Shown here: in pieces, positions 1-6,386 of the stretch | Layout: the number at the start of each line of letters is the position of its first letter | Position numbering within the stretch: the first letter of the stretch is position 1 | Origin: Serpens sp035497635 | Lineage (GTDB): Bacteria > Pseudomonadota > Gammaproteobacteria > Pseudomonadales > Pseudomonadaceae | NCBI GenBank assembly: GCA_035497635.1 | Contig: DATJDB010000317.1 | Coordinates: 1-7,017 of the forward strand | DNA length: 7,017 bases | Direction of reading: 5' to 3' | Translations under genes and position numbers: made by a program | The notes under the pieces: model-generated | Seen by the model: the letters and a program-made list of their open reading frames with translations, nothing else | The model's database searches: none | Told to the model about the DNA's origin: nothing

Positions 1-1357
1 GCAGGACGATCTTCCACAGCGTCTCGGCCTTGGTGGCGCCGAGGGCCAGCGAGCCCTCGCGCACCGCGCGCGGAATACGCGCCAGGCCTTCCTCGGTGGC
101 GACGATGACCACCGGCAGGGTGAGAATCGCCAGGGTCAGCGAGGCCCACAGCAGGCCCGGTGTGCCAAAGGTCGGCGCCGGCGCCGATTCGGGGAAGAAC
201 AGCTGATCCAGCGAGCCGCCCAATACGTAGACGAAGAAGCCCAGGCCGAACACGCCGTAAACGATTGAGGGCACGCCGGCCAGGTTGTTCACCGCGATGC
301 GGATCACCCGGGTCAGCAGGCCCTGCTTGGCGTACTCGCGCAGGTAGACCGCCGCCAGCACGCCGAACGGGGTGACGATTACCGCCATGATCAGGGTCAT
401 CAGCACGGTGCCGAAGATGGCCGGGAAGATACCGCCCTCGGTGTTGGCCTCGCGGGGCTCGTCGCTGACGAATTCCCACAGCTTGGCGAAGTAATGTCCG
501 ATCTTTTCCAGCTGGCTCATGCCGTTGGGCTGGAAGGCCCGCACCACCTTGCCCAGGCTGATGTCCTGCTCATGGCCATCGGCCGTGCGCACCCGCATGC
601 TGTCGCGGTTGAAGGCCTGGTACAGCTCGCTCAGACGGGCTTCCAGCACCGCGTATTCGGCATCCCACTGGGCCTTTTCGGCGGCCAGCTCGGCCTGCGC
701 GGCGGCGTCCAGCCGACCCTGCAGTTCCAGCTTGCGGGTCTTCAGACGCAGGCGTTCGAGGCCGTGGTTGATGCGGCCGATCTGGTGCTTCTCGACATCC
801 TTGATCTGGGCATGCAGCGCATCGACCCGCTGCAGGCGGCCCTGCAGCTCGGCCCAGGCCGCGTCGCCCTCGGCAACCAGGCGGCCTTCTTCCTTCACAT
901 TGACCAGAAAGCCGTAGAAGTTGCCCCATTCGCGACGCTCGACGGCGATCAGCTCAGCCGGCGTGCGGATGTTGGTCAGCCACTCGCCCACCACCCAGCT
1001 GAAGTCGGCGCCGTAGACCTCGCGGTTGCCGACCTTGAGCAGCTCGCGGGTCATGAACTCGCCACCCTCGGCGTTCACCGGCAGGCCGCTGGCGGCCAGG
1101 CGGGCGCGCGGCACTTCCTCGCGCTCCACCTCTTCGCCGGCCAGCACCCGGACCTCCTGGCCCGGCACCTGATAGTCGGCGACGATCACGTCGGCCGGCC
1201 AGAAGTGCGCCAGGCCGCGGCTAGCGATCACCGCCAGCAGGCCGAGGGTCATGATCACGGCGATGGACACCGCGCCGGCGTTCATCCACACCCAGGGGGT
1301 GCCGCTCTTGAACCAGGTTTTCAGGTTTTGCTGTTTCACGGTTTCAGAACCTTTCAT
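1..1357 (-). CDS. pstA: Phosphate ABC transporter permease PstA, partial (C-terminus beyond the left edge)
   Basis: PstA is one of the two inner-membrane subunits of the PstSCAB high-affinity phosphate importer. The frame is open for 452 codons from the ATG at 1357 to the edge. What can be seen: a short cytoplasmic N-terminus, a first membrane segment at about residues 24-47, a long hydrophilic stretch (about 50-305) with a charged, Leu/Ala/Glu-rich coiled-coil-like part at about 160-250, then the permease core from about 308. The core includes the segments around IFGTVLMTLIMAVIVTP and NNLAGVPSIVYGVFGLGFF. The cytoplasmic EAA loop, which contacts the ATPase PstB, starts near residue 422 (EEGLARIPRAVREGSLALGA), so roughly the last hundred residues are missing. 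The start lies 9 bp after the pstC stop, and the ribosome site AAGGGGG overlaps that stop, so the two genes are probably translationally coupled. The long pre-core region is known from Pseudomonas PstA; its function is not evident from the sequence. Confidence 0.95.
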   Translation of the reverse strand, partial: MKGSETVKQQNLKTWFKSGTPWVWMNAGAVSIAVIMTLGLLAVIASRGLAHFWPADVIVADYQVPGQEVRVLAGEEVEREEVPRARLAASGLPVNAEGGEFMTRELLKVGNREVYGADFSWVVGEWLTNIRTPAELIAVERREWGNFYGFLVNVKEEGRLVAEGDAAWAELQGRLQRVDALHAQIKDVEKHQIGRINHGLERLRLKTRKLELQGRLDAAAQAELAAEKAQWDAEYAVLEARLSELYQAFNRDSMRVRTADGHEQDISLGKVVRAFQPNGMSQLEKIGHYFAKLWEFVSDEPREANTEGGIFPAIFGTVLMTLIMAVIVTPFGVLAAVYLREYAKQGLLTRVIRIAVNNLAGVPSIVYGVFGLGFFVYVLGGSLDQLFFPESAPAPTFGTPGLLWASLTLAILTLPVVIVATEEGLARIPRAVREGSLALGATKAETLWKIVL

Positions 1358-1366
1358 GGCGCCCCC

Positions 1367-3649
1367 TTACAGCGACGCATACTTGCCGCGCAGGCGCTGG
1401 CGGATCAGTTCGGCCAGGGTGTTCATCACGAAGGTGAACAGCAGCAGCACCATGGCAGCGAGGAACAGCACCCGGTAGTGGGTACTGCCCACTTCGGATT
1501 CGGGCATTTCCACCGCCACGTTGGCGGCCAGGGTGCGCAGGCCTTCGAAGATGTTCATTTCCATGATCGGCGTGTTGCCGGTGGCCATCAGCACGATCAT
1601 GGTTTCGCCCACGGCGCGGCCCATGCCGATCATCAGCGCCGAGAAGATGCCCGGGCTGGCGGTGAGGATCACCACGCGGGTCAGCGTCTGCCACGGCGTG
1701 GCGCCCAGCGCCAGCGAGCCATAGGTCAGGCTCTTGGGCACGCTGAACACGGCGTCCTCGGCGATGGAATAGATGTTGGGGATCACCGCGAAGCCCATGG
1801 CCAGACCAACCACCAGGGCGTTGCGCTGGTCGAACGGAATGCCCAGCTCGTTGGTCAGCCACAGGCGCATGTCGCCGCCGAAGAACCAGTTCTCCAGGTG
1901 GCCGCTGATGCCCAGCGAGAAAACGCCGACGCCAATCACCACCGGTATCAGCAGCGCGGCTTCCCAGCCGTCCGGCACGCGCAGGCGGATGCTTTCCGGC
2001 AGGCGGCTCCACAGGTACGCGGCGCCGATGATGCCGACCGGCATCAGCAGCAGCAGGCTGAAGATGCCCGGCAGGTGGCTTTCCAGGTAAGGCGCCAGGA
2101 ACAGCCCGGCGAAGAAGCCGAGAATCACCGTGGGCAGCGCTTCCATCAGCTCGATCACCGGCTTGACCTTGCGACGCAGGGTCGGCGCCATGAAGTAGGC
2201 GGTGTAGATCGCCGCGCAGATGGCCAGCGGGGCGGCCAGCAGCATGGCGTAGAAGGCCGCCTTCAGGGTGCCGAAGGCCAGCGGCGCCAGGCTTAGCTTG
2301 GGTTCGAAATCGGTGTTGGCCGAGGTGGACTGCCAGACGTACCGGGGCTCGTCATAGTTTTCGTACCAGACCTTGCCCCACAGCGCGCTCCAGGAAATCT
2401 CCGGGTGCGGGTTGTCCACTTCCAGGCTGCGCAGCAGGCCGTCACGCTCGATCAGCACCCGGTCGGCGCGTGGCGACAGTGCGCCGAGGGCCGCGCCGTC
2501 GCTGACCGTCTCGGCCAGCAGCGTGCGGTGCGCGGTGCTGTGGAAGATGCCCAGCTGGCCGGCCTCGTCCAGCGCCAGGAAGCCCTTGCGGCGTTCTTCC
2601 GGCAGGATCTGCACGATGGGCGCGTCGCCCAGGCGGAAGTTGCGCACGTTTTTCAGCTCGTGACGCCCATCGGCATCGCGCACCATGAACCACTGGCCGA
2701 TACCGCCCGCGGAGTCGCCAACCATCAGCGAGATGCCGCCCAGCAGCGGAGTCACGGTGGTGATCTGCACGTTGCCGGCAAGCAGCTTGTAGCGACCATT
2801 AAGCTGCTGGCGGCGCAGATCGAACACCTGCACCTCGGCGCGCTCGCCGAAGGCGTACAGCCATTGCTGGCGTGGCTCCAGTTGCAGGAAACCGATCGGC
2901 TCGCCCAGCGCCGGCAAGCTGTAGCGCTGCTCACTGAGGCTCACGTCGCCGGTGAACAGGTTTTCCTCGCGCTCCAGACGCAGCGTCTGCAATTCGCCGC
3001 CGGCCACGCCGGCGAGCATCAGGCTGGAACCGTTGACGCTGATGGCCAGCGTCTCCAGAGCGCGACCCTGGGCATCCAGCACGATGGGTTCGGCACCGAA
3101 CGGGTAGACCAGCTCCGGGGTGATGGTCTTTACGCCATCGGGGTAGCTGAGGCGGTACTCATGCTCGGCCACCAGGGCGCGGCCATCGCTCAGGCCGACC
3201 ACGAAGCGACGGCTGCCGGGCGTGTCTTCGCCCAGCGCGACGATGCGGGCGCCTTCGGGCAGGGCCAGGCGCGCCTCACTCAGCAGCGCACCGTCGCGCA
3301 CATCGAGAAACTGCACCTGGCCGCTGGCGTCCAGACGCATGGCGACCTGATTCTGTTCTTCGATGGCCAGCAGCAAGGCCGGCTGACGCTCAGCCAGCCA
3401 GGCCGGGCGCTGTTCCTGCGCCGCGCCCAGTTCGGCGCCCTGGAAGATCGGCAGCACCACATGGGCCAGGTAGAAGAAGATCAGCGTGATGGCGCCAAGT
3501 ACCGCCAGGCCGCCGATGGAGACGTACCAGCGGGCCAGGCGGTCCTTGAGGGCGCGCATGCGCCGCTTGCGCTTGAGGGCCGGCGTATCGAAATCCAGCC
3601 CCGGCGCCCGGGAAGAAGCGCTCATGTCGTGTTCAGCCATATCGTTCAT
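1367..3649 (-). CDS. pstC: Phosphate ABC transporter permease PstC, long form with a large periplasmic domain
   Basis: PstC pairs with PstA to form the phosphate channel. The product is 760 residues from the ATG at 3649, against about 320 for E. coli PstC. Order: cytoplasmic basic N-terminus (KRKRRMR near residues 26-32), first membrane segment at about 41-66, a soluble beta-rich region at about 67-450 that should face the periplasm, then the permease core. Core segments include those around AFGTLKAAFYAMLLAAP (458 onward) and LPTVILGFFAGLFLAP. The EAA loop falls at about 631-661 (EDAVFSVPKSLTYGSLALGA), followed by GMGRAVGETMIVLMATGNTP. I chose the ATG at 3649 (product begins MNDMAEHD) because the reading frame's upstream TTG at 3673 lies only about 8 nt from the transcription start predicted from the Pho promoter at 3688-3721. 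No candidate start has a strong Shine-Dalgarno; ATGs at 3640 and 3625 remain possible. The soluble domain has repeated short strands reminiscent of a beta-propeller, which is inference only. Confidence 0.95.
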   Translation of the reverse strand: MNDMAEHDMSASSRAPGLDFDTPALKRKRRMRALKDRLARWYVSIGGLAVLGAITLIFFYLAHVVLPIFQGAELGAAQEQRPAWLAERQPALLLAIEEQNQVAMRLDASGQVQFLDVRDGALLSEARLALPEGARIVALGEDTPGSRRFVVGLSDGRALVAEHEYRLSYPDGVKTITPELVYPFGAEPIVLDAQGRALETLAISVNGSSLMLAGVAGGELQTLRLEREENLFTGDVSLSEQRYSLPALGEPIGFLQLEPRQQWLYAFGERAEVQVFDLRRQQLNGRYKLLAGNVQITTVTPLLGGISLMVGDSAGGIGQWFMVRDADGRHELKNVRNFRLGDAPIVQILPEERRKGFLALDEAGQLGIFHSTAHRTLLAETVSDGAALGALSPRADRVLIERDGLLRSLEVDNPHPEISWSALWGKVWYENYDEPRYVWQSTSANTDFEPKLSLAPLAFGTLKAAFYAMLLAAPLAICAAIYTAYFMAPTLRRKVKPVIELMEALPTVILGFFAGLFLAPYLESHLPGIFSLLLLMPVGIIGAAYLWSRLPESIRLRVPDGWEAALLIPVVIGVGVFSLGISGHLENWFFGGDMRLWLTNELGIPFDQRNALVVGLAMGFAVIPNIYSIAEDAVFSVPKSLTYGSLALGATPWQTLTRVVILTASPGIFSALMIGMGRAVGETMIVLMATGNTPIMEMNIFEGLRTLAANVAVEMPESEVGSTHYRVLFLAAMVLLLFTFVMNTLAELIRQRLRGKYASL

Positions 3650-3687
3650 GAAAAAAATCCGGGGCCGGCTCAAAGGGGCCCGAGCGC

Positions 3688-3721
3688 ACTGTAAAACCGC
3701 CGTGTGACAGAAACATTACAA
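3688..3721 (-). promoter_or_regulatory. Pho box and promoter for pstC, inside the pst operon
   Basis: On the minus strand, TTGTAAT and CTGTCAC are separated by 4 bp (positions 3721-3704). They match 12 of the 14 half-site positions of the E. coli-type PhoB box (CTGTCAT, four bases, CTGTCAC). Exactly 10 bp downstream is TACAGT (3693-3688), a plausible -10. PhoB promoters use the box in place of a -35 element and have this spacing. The predicted start near 3681 leaves a leader of about 32 nt before the pstC ATG at 3649. Confidence 0.75.
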
Positions 3722-3752
3722 GCGAGTGACGCACCCGCACGTGACCCCAAAC

Positions 3753-3784
3753 GCAACGACCCGCGCCAGGGCGCGGGTCGTTGC
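3753..3784 (-). terminator. Perfect 15-bp hairpin after pstS (attenuator or RNA-stabilising stem)
   Basis: Positions 3753-3767 and 3770-3784 are exact reverse complements (GCAACGACCCGCGCC and GGCGCGGGTCGTTGC), separated by only two bases, so the real loop is probably four bases. The hairpin begins 18 bp after the pstS stop codon. On the minus strand it is followed by GTTTGGGG, a poor U-run. It is therefore either a weak terminator letting some transcription through to pstC, or a 3' barrier protecting the pstS message. Confidence 0.75.
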
Positions 3785-3802
3785 ACAGGCAAAGGGCGAG
3801 GC

Positions 3803-4771
3803 TTACAGGCCCAGATCCTTGAGTGCCTTGTCGACCACCTTCTTGGGCAGCGGGATGTAGCCATCCTTGACCACTACGTCCTGACCCTGCTTGCTCAGCA
3901 CCAGCTTGAGGAATTCAGCCTCCAGCGGCTGCAGCTTCTTGTTCGGGTCCTTGTTGATGTAGACGTAGAAGAAGCGCGCCAGCGGGAACTTGCCAGCCAG
4001 GGCGTTGGCTTCGGAGGCCTCGAACGCCTCGCCACCCTTTTTGGACAGCGGCACGGCGCGCACGCTGGACGTCTTGTAGCCGATGCCCGAGTAGCCGATG
4101 GCGTTCAGGGTGCTGGAGATCGACTGCACCACCGAGGCGGAACCCGGCTGCTCGTTGACGTTCGCCTTGAAGTCACCCTTGCACAGCGCGACTTCCTTGA
4201 AGTAGCCGTAGGTACCGGACACCGAGTTGCGACCAAACAGCTGAACCGGCTTGTTGGCCCATTCGCCGGTCAGGCCCAGCTGGCCCCAGGTCTTGATGTC
4301 CTGATCGCCACCGCACAGGCGGGTGCTGGAGAAGATGGCGTCGACCTGGGCAATGTCCAGGCTCTTGATCGGGTTGTCCTTGTGCACGAACACGGCCAGG
4401 GCGTCGATAGCGACCGGAACTTCGACCGGTTTGTAGCCATATTTCTGCTCGAAGGCCTGCTTTTCGCTGTCCTTCATCGGGCGGCTCATCGGGCCAATGT
4501 TGGCAGTGCCTTCGGTCAGCGCCGGCGGCGCGGTGGAGGAACCGGCAGCCTGGATCTGGATGTTGACGTTCGGGTAGTTACGCTTGAACTCTTCCGCCCA
4601 AAGGGTCATGAGGTTGGCCAGCGAGTCGGAACCGACGCTGGACAGGTTGCCCGATACGCCGGAGGTCTTGCTGTAGCTCGGCAGTGCCGGATCGACAGCC
4701 GCCAGCACGCCAGTGGAGGCGACGCTCACTGCGGCAAGGCCCATGGCCGCCATCAAACGCTTCACTTTCAT
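3803..4771 (-). CDS. pstS: Periplasmic phosphate-binding protein PstS
   Basis: PstS binds inorganic phosphate in the periplasm and delivers it to PstC/PstA. The product is 322 residues. A signal peptide covers residues 1-24 (basic MKVKR, hydrophobic core, VLA before AVDPAL), with cleavage likely after Ala24. Binding-site segments typical of the family are visible: SSVGSDSLANLM (44-55), AAGSSTAPPALTEGTANIGP (75-94), AIDALAVFVH (121-130) and GRNSVSGTYGYF (180-191). Two cysteines (153, 197) could form a disulfide in the mature protein. The ATG at 4771 was chosen over an in-frame start at 4897: it gives the signal peptide, has AGGAG 6 nt upstream, and the upstream extension would run through the Pho boxes and -10. 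A strong hairpin follows, then pstC. Regulation by PhoB is strongly suggested by the promoter at 4814-4869. Confidence 0.97.
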   Translation of the reverse strand: MKVKRLMAAMGLAAVSVASTGVLAAVDPALPSYSKTSGVSGNLSSVGSDSLANLMTLWAEEFKRNYPNVNIQIQAAGSSTAPPALTEGTANIGPMSRPMKDSEKQAFEQKYGYKPVEVPVAIDALAVFVHKDNPIKSLDIAQVDAIFSSTRLCGGDQDIKTWGQLGLTGEWANKPVQLFGRNSVSGTYGYFKEVALCKGDFKANVNEQPGSASVVQSISSTLNAIGYSGIGYKTSSVRAVPLSKKGGEAFEASEANALAGKFPLARFFYVYINKDPNKKLQPLEAEFLKLVLSKQGQDVVVKDGYIPLPKKVVDKALKDLGL

Positions 4772-4813
4772 TCCTTGCTCCTGGACTGAGGATGTGATGA
4801 TGCAACGGTGGCC

Positions 4814-4869
4814 AGTATTGGCAGGCCGCATGACAAGTCTATGAACCGCGTATGACAGTTCGATGACCA
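4814..4869 (-). promoter_or_regulatory. Tandem Pho boxes and -10 of the pstS promoter
   Basis: Read on the minus strand, four 7-bp half-sites recur at exactly 11-bp intervals: TGGTCAT (4869-4863), CTGTCAT (4858-4852), GGTTCAT (4847-4841) and TTGTCAT (4836-4830). These equal two adjacent PhoB boxes. After 10 bp comes AATACT (4819-4814), a fair -10. The predicted start near 4806 gives a leader of about 35 nt that carries AGGAG before the pstS ATG. E. coli pstS also has two tandem boxes, so PhoB activation under phosphate starvation is the natural reading. Confidence 0.9.
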
Positions 4870-4882
4870 TGATCCAATCCGC

Positions 4883-4910
4883 TTTGCGCACCCGCACCGG
4901 TCGGTATACT
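4883..4910 (+). promoter_or_regulatory. Sigma70-like promoter of the thioesterase gene
   Basis: TATACT at 4905-4910 is a good -10. A weak -35-like TTTGCG lies at 4883-4888 with 16-bp spacing. The predicted start near 4917 would leave about 35 nt before the ATG at 4952. The element lies only 13 bp from the outermost Pho half-site of the divergent pstS promoter, so PhoB binding could affect it, although no Pho half-site is placed as an activator for this direction. Confidence 0.5.
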
Positions 4911-4951
4911 CCGGCGCATCTCCCCCTTCCGCGCCCATGACGCCCTGAACC

Positions 4952-5368
4952 ATGCGCCCCGAGCCAGACATGACAAACGAAGAATTGGACCCCATTCCCC
5001 AGGGCGACCTGGCCATGCAGATCACCGCTCTGCCCCGCGAAACCAACGGTTTCGGTGACATCTACGGCGGCTGGCTAGTGGCGCAGATGGACCTGGCCGG
5101 CACGGCAATGGCCAGCCGACTGGCCGGCGGGCGGGTGGCCACGGTGTCCATCGACCGCATGGCGTTCATGACCCCGGTGGTGGTCGGCGCGCAGCTGTCC
5201 TTCTATGCGCAGACGCTGCACGTCGGCCGCAGCTCTATTCGCGTGCAGGTGGAAGTGTGGAGCGACGACCCGCAGACCCAGGAATGGCGCAAGGTAACCG
5301 ATGCGGTGTTCGTGTTCGTGGCCATCGATGACCGCCGGCGTACCCGGGCGATCCCTACAAGCCGCTGA
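4952..5368 (+). CDS. Hotdog-fold acyl-CoA thioesterase, YciA family
   Basis: The 138-residue product fits the YciA-type single hotdog domain acyl-CoA thioesterases, cytoplasmic enzymes that hydrolyse acyl-CoA to free acid and CoA. The family signature is clear: NGFGDIYGGWLVAQMDLAG at about residues 32-50, in which Asp47 corresponds to the catalytic acid of YciA. It is followed by RVATVSIDRMAF and the strand-rich VGAQLSFYAQTLHVGRSSI and EWRKVTDAVFVFVAID segments. The C-terminus (RTRAIPTSR) looks complete, so the prophage-like region to its right does not appear to truncate it. The start is uncertain: the ATGs at 4952 and 4970 both lack a good Shine-Dalgarno, and the first six residues are dispensable to the fold. 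Transcribed divergently from pstS. The preferred acyl chain cannot be read from sequence. Confidence 0.88.
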   Translation: MRPEPDMTNEELDPIPQGDLAMQITALPRETNGFGDIYGGWLVAQMDLAGTAMASRLAGGRVATVSIDRMAFMTPVVVGAQLSFYAQTLHVGRSSIRVQVEVWSDDPQTQEWRKVTDAVFVFVAIDDRRRTRAIPTSR

Positions 5369-5526
5369 CGTGTGGGGAGGTTAGATGATTGGCACAGGTA
5401 GGCTGAGCGGTGGGAAGAGCTGGGAGAAAGCGGGAACACCAGCGGCGGCGCGGCCTGGAGCGGGATGCCTTGTGCCGAACCAGTGTCAAAGCCCCGCGAA
5501 GCCGTAAACAGTCCACCCATTAACAG
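5369..5526. other. Gap containing the presumed host-prophage junction
   Basis: No credible gene was found on either strand. The first part (about 5400-5460) is purine- and G-rich, with AGC recurring at 5406, 5418, 5429 and 5441 in degenerate 11-12 bp steps. TG dinucleotides suited to a Mu-type end occur at 5371 and 5471. No tRNA 3' end or recognisable attachment core is visible, which fits transposition better than site-specific integration. Confidence 0.4.
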
Positions 5527-5547
5527 GAGCCCGCATTTCGCGGGCTC
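5527..5547. terminator. Hairpin terminator after the repressor gene, possibly bidirectional
   Basis: GAGCCCGC (5527-5534) and GCGGGCTC (5540-5547) form a perfect 8-bp GC-rich stem with a 5-base loop. The stem lies 15 bp beyond the repressor stop codon, so it is well placed to end repressor transcripts. The better T-run (TTTGT) lies on the plus-strand side, so it may also stop transcription entering from the host. Confidence 0.7.
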
Positions 5548-5562
5548 TTTGTCATCTGCCGG

Positions 5563-6285
5563 TCAGATCATCCAGCCGCCAGACCAAACAGCCCGGCCGA
5601 TGATCTGGAGTTCGTCCAGGCGTTCCTTGGGGACGGTCATGGCTTGGTACTCCTTGTTCTGGCTGATGATGCTCACCGAGCCATCGAACTGGCGCTGCAG
5701 GCGCTTGGCGTAAAGGTGATCATCCAGCAGGATTACGTAAACACCTTCGCCCTCCAGGGCGTTGCGGCTGTGGTCCAGCATGATGGTGTCGCCATCGCTG
5801 AGTAGGGGCTCCATCGAATCCCCGGTCACCCGCACCGCCGACAAATTGGACGGTTCCAGCCCCTTCCTACGCAGCGAATAGCGCGTAAACGCCAACTTCG
5901 CCAGCACGCAGCAGTGCTCGTTCCAAGCGCCCTGCCCAGCGCTGCAACGCGCGTCGTAGAGCGGAATAAACGCGTAATCGTCGCCAGCCTCGCTTCTTGC
6001 CCCCTCAGCGGCAGCGCCAGAGAGCATGCTGCCGTTTCCGGTGGCCACCCACTCCAGCAGAACGCCCTTCGCCATGGCCAGACGCGCCAGCGAATCGAAC
6101 AGTGGCATCCCATCTCCCGCGATCCAGCGCTGCAGCGTTGACAGCGATACGCCAGCCGTCGCTGCGGCCTCTTTGCGCGACTCATAGAGGTCGGCGATAG
6201 CGGCAACGCGAGTTCCGATTCCCGAAATCGGAAACGGAACAGCGTCTTGTCCTGAATTCGAGTGTTCCGATTCGCTGTAAGTCAT
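5563..6285 (-). CDS. Phage repressor, LexA/CI type (HTH plus S24 self-cleaving peptidase)
   Basis: The 240-residue product has two domains. An XRE-like helix-turn-helix lies at about residues 22-82 (KEAAATAGVSLSTLQRWIAG is the core). An S24 peptidase domain lies at about 105-240. The catalytic serine is Ser157 in VTGDSMEP and the lysine is Lys194 in YAKRL. A likely self-cleavage bond is Ala116-Gly117 in CSAGQG, the usual Ala-Gly position. Such repressors hold a prophage silent and split themselves when RecA is activated by DNA damage, so SOS induction is inferred. The ATG at 6285 is the only ATG or GTG start before the HTH; its ribosome site is weak (AAGGG about 12 nt upstream). Several of the inverted repeats proposed as operators lie inside its first 25 codons. 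It diverges from the Ner-like gene, as c does from ner in Mu, although Mu's own repressor is not of the peptidase type. Confidence 0.9.
   Translation of the reverse strand: MTYSESEHSNSGQDAVPFPISGIGTRVAAIADLYESRKEAAATAGVSLSTLQRWIAGDGMPLFDSLARLAMAKGVLLEWVATGNGSMLSGAAAEGARSEAGDDYAFIPLYDARCSAGQGAWNEHCCVLAKLAFTRYSLRRKGLEPSNLSAVRVTGDSMEPLLSDGDTIMLDHSRNALEGEGVYVILLDDHLYAKRLQRQFDGSVSIISQNKEYQAMTVPKERLDELQIIGRAVWSGGWMI
6212..6234. promoter_or_regulatory. Dyad operator candidate inside the repressor gene
   Basis: TTCCGATT (6213-6220) and AATCGGAA (6227-6234) are perfect 8-bp inverted arms around a 6-bp spacer, the best-formed dyad in the region. GTTCCGATTC at 6212-6221 recurs identically at 6264-6273 and inverted at 6336-6345. 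The site covers repressor codons 18-25, so binding here could act as a roadblock or a distant loop partner. Confidence 0.6.
6250..6273. repeat. Left copies of two control-region inverted repeats
   Basis: TCCTGAATTCG at 6250-6260 is the exact reverse complement of 6370-6380. GTTCCGATTC at 6264-6273 is the exact reverse complement of 6336-6345. The two pairs are nested around the repressor start, which is unlikely to be accidental for 11- and 10-base words within 130 bp. Both left copies are within repressor codons 5-12. Confidence 0.65.
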
Positions 6286-6303
6286 TGATTTGCAAGCCCT
6301 TGA

Positions 6304-6316
6304 ACCGAAAGTCGGT
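6304..6316. promoter_or_regulatory. Palindromic operator candidate between repressor and ner
   Basis: ACCGA (6304-6308) and TCGGT (6312-6316) are perfect arms around AAG. The half-site CCGA/TCGG is shared with the CCGAAATCGG elements at 6222-6231 and 6348-6357. The site lies in the repressor mRNA leader region, close to its start codon. Confidence 0.55.
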
Positions 6317-6335
6317 CTAAAAGTCCCAAGGATAG

Positions 6336-6357
6336 GAATCGGAACGCCCGAAATCGG
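6336..6357. promoter_or_regulatory. Right operator candidate (GAATCGGAAC plus CCGAAATCGG)
   Basis: GAATCGGAAC (6336-6345) is the inverted third copy of the 10-base word found in the repressor gene. It is followed after two bases by CCGAAATCGG (6348-6357), a second copy of 6222-6231. The block abuts the proposed -35 of the ner promoter at 6358, where a bound repressor would block RNA polymerase. Confidence 0.6.
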
Positions 6358-6386
6358 TTTACTGAGTCCCGAATTCAGGATATGTT
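6358..6386 (+). promoter_or_regulatory. Putative early promoter driving ner
   Basis: TTTACT (6358-6363) and TATGTT (6381-6386) each match 4 of 6 consensus bases, with ideal 17-bp spacing. The spacer ends with the repeat CGAATTCAGGA (6370-6380), the inverted partner of 6250-6260. The predicted start near 6393 gives a leader of about 62 nt to the ner ATG. Being wrapped by repeats on both sides is what a repressor-controlled phage early promoter should look like. Confidence 0.5.

Noticed and set aside
494..2296. 600-codon open frame on the plus strand
   Set aside because: It lies antisense to pstA and pstC, is rich in His/Gln/Ala as expected for a reverse-frame shadow of GC-rich genes, and shows no domain.
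3650..3673. TTG start of pstC at 3673
   Set aside because: No ribosome site, and only about 8 nt from the predicted Pho-promoter start; ATG 3649 fits better.
2405..3694. 429-codon plus-strand open frame
   Set aside because: Antisense to pstC, with the same biased composition; it spans the pstC start and Pho promoter.
3704..4789. 361-codon plus-strand open frame
   Set aside because: Antisense to pstS, which is unmistakable on the minus strand.
4772..4897. N-terminal extension of pstS from an upstream start at 4897
   Set aside because: It would place the signal peptide 42 residues inside the protein and would be encoded by the Pho boxes and -10 region.
5203..5520. 105-codon minus-strand frame after the thioesterase
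   Set aside because: Antisense to the thioesterase over half its length, with no ribosome site or recognisable motif.
5491..5530. tRNA or tmRNA 3' end serving as an attachment site
   Set aside because: No T-arm sequence, acceptor pairing or CCA-ended structure could be found.
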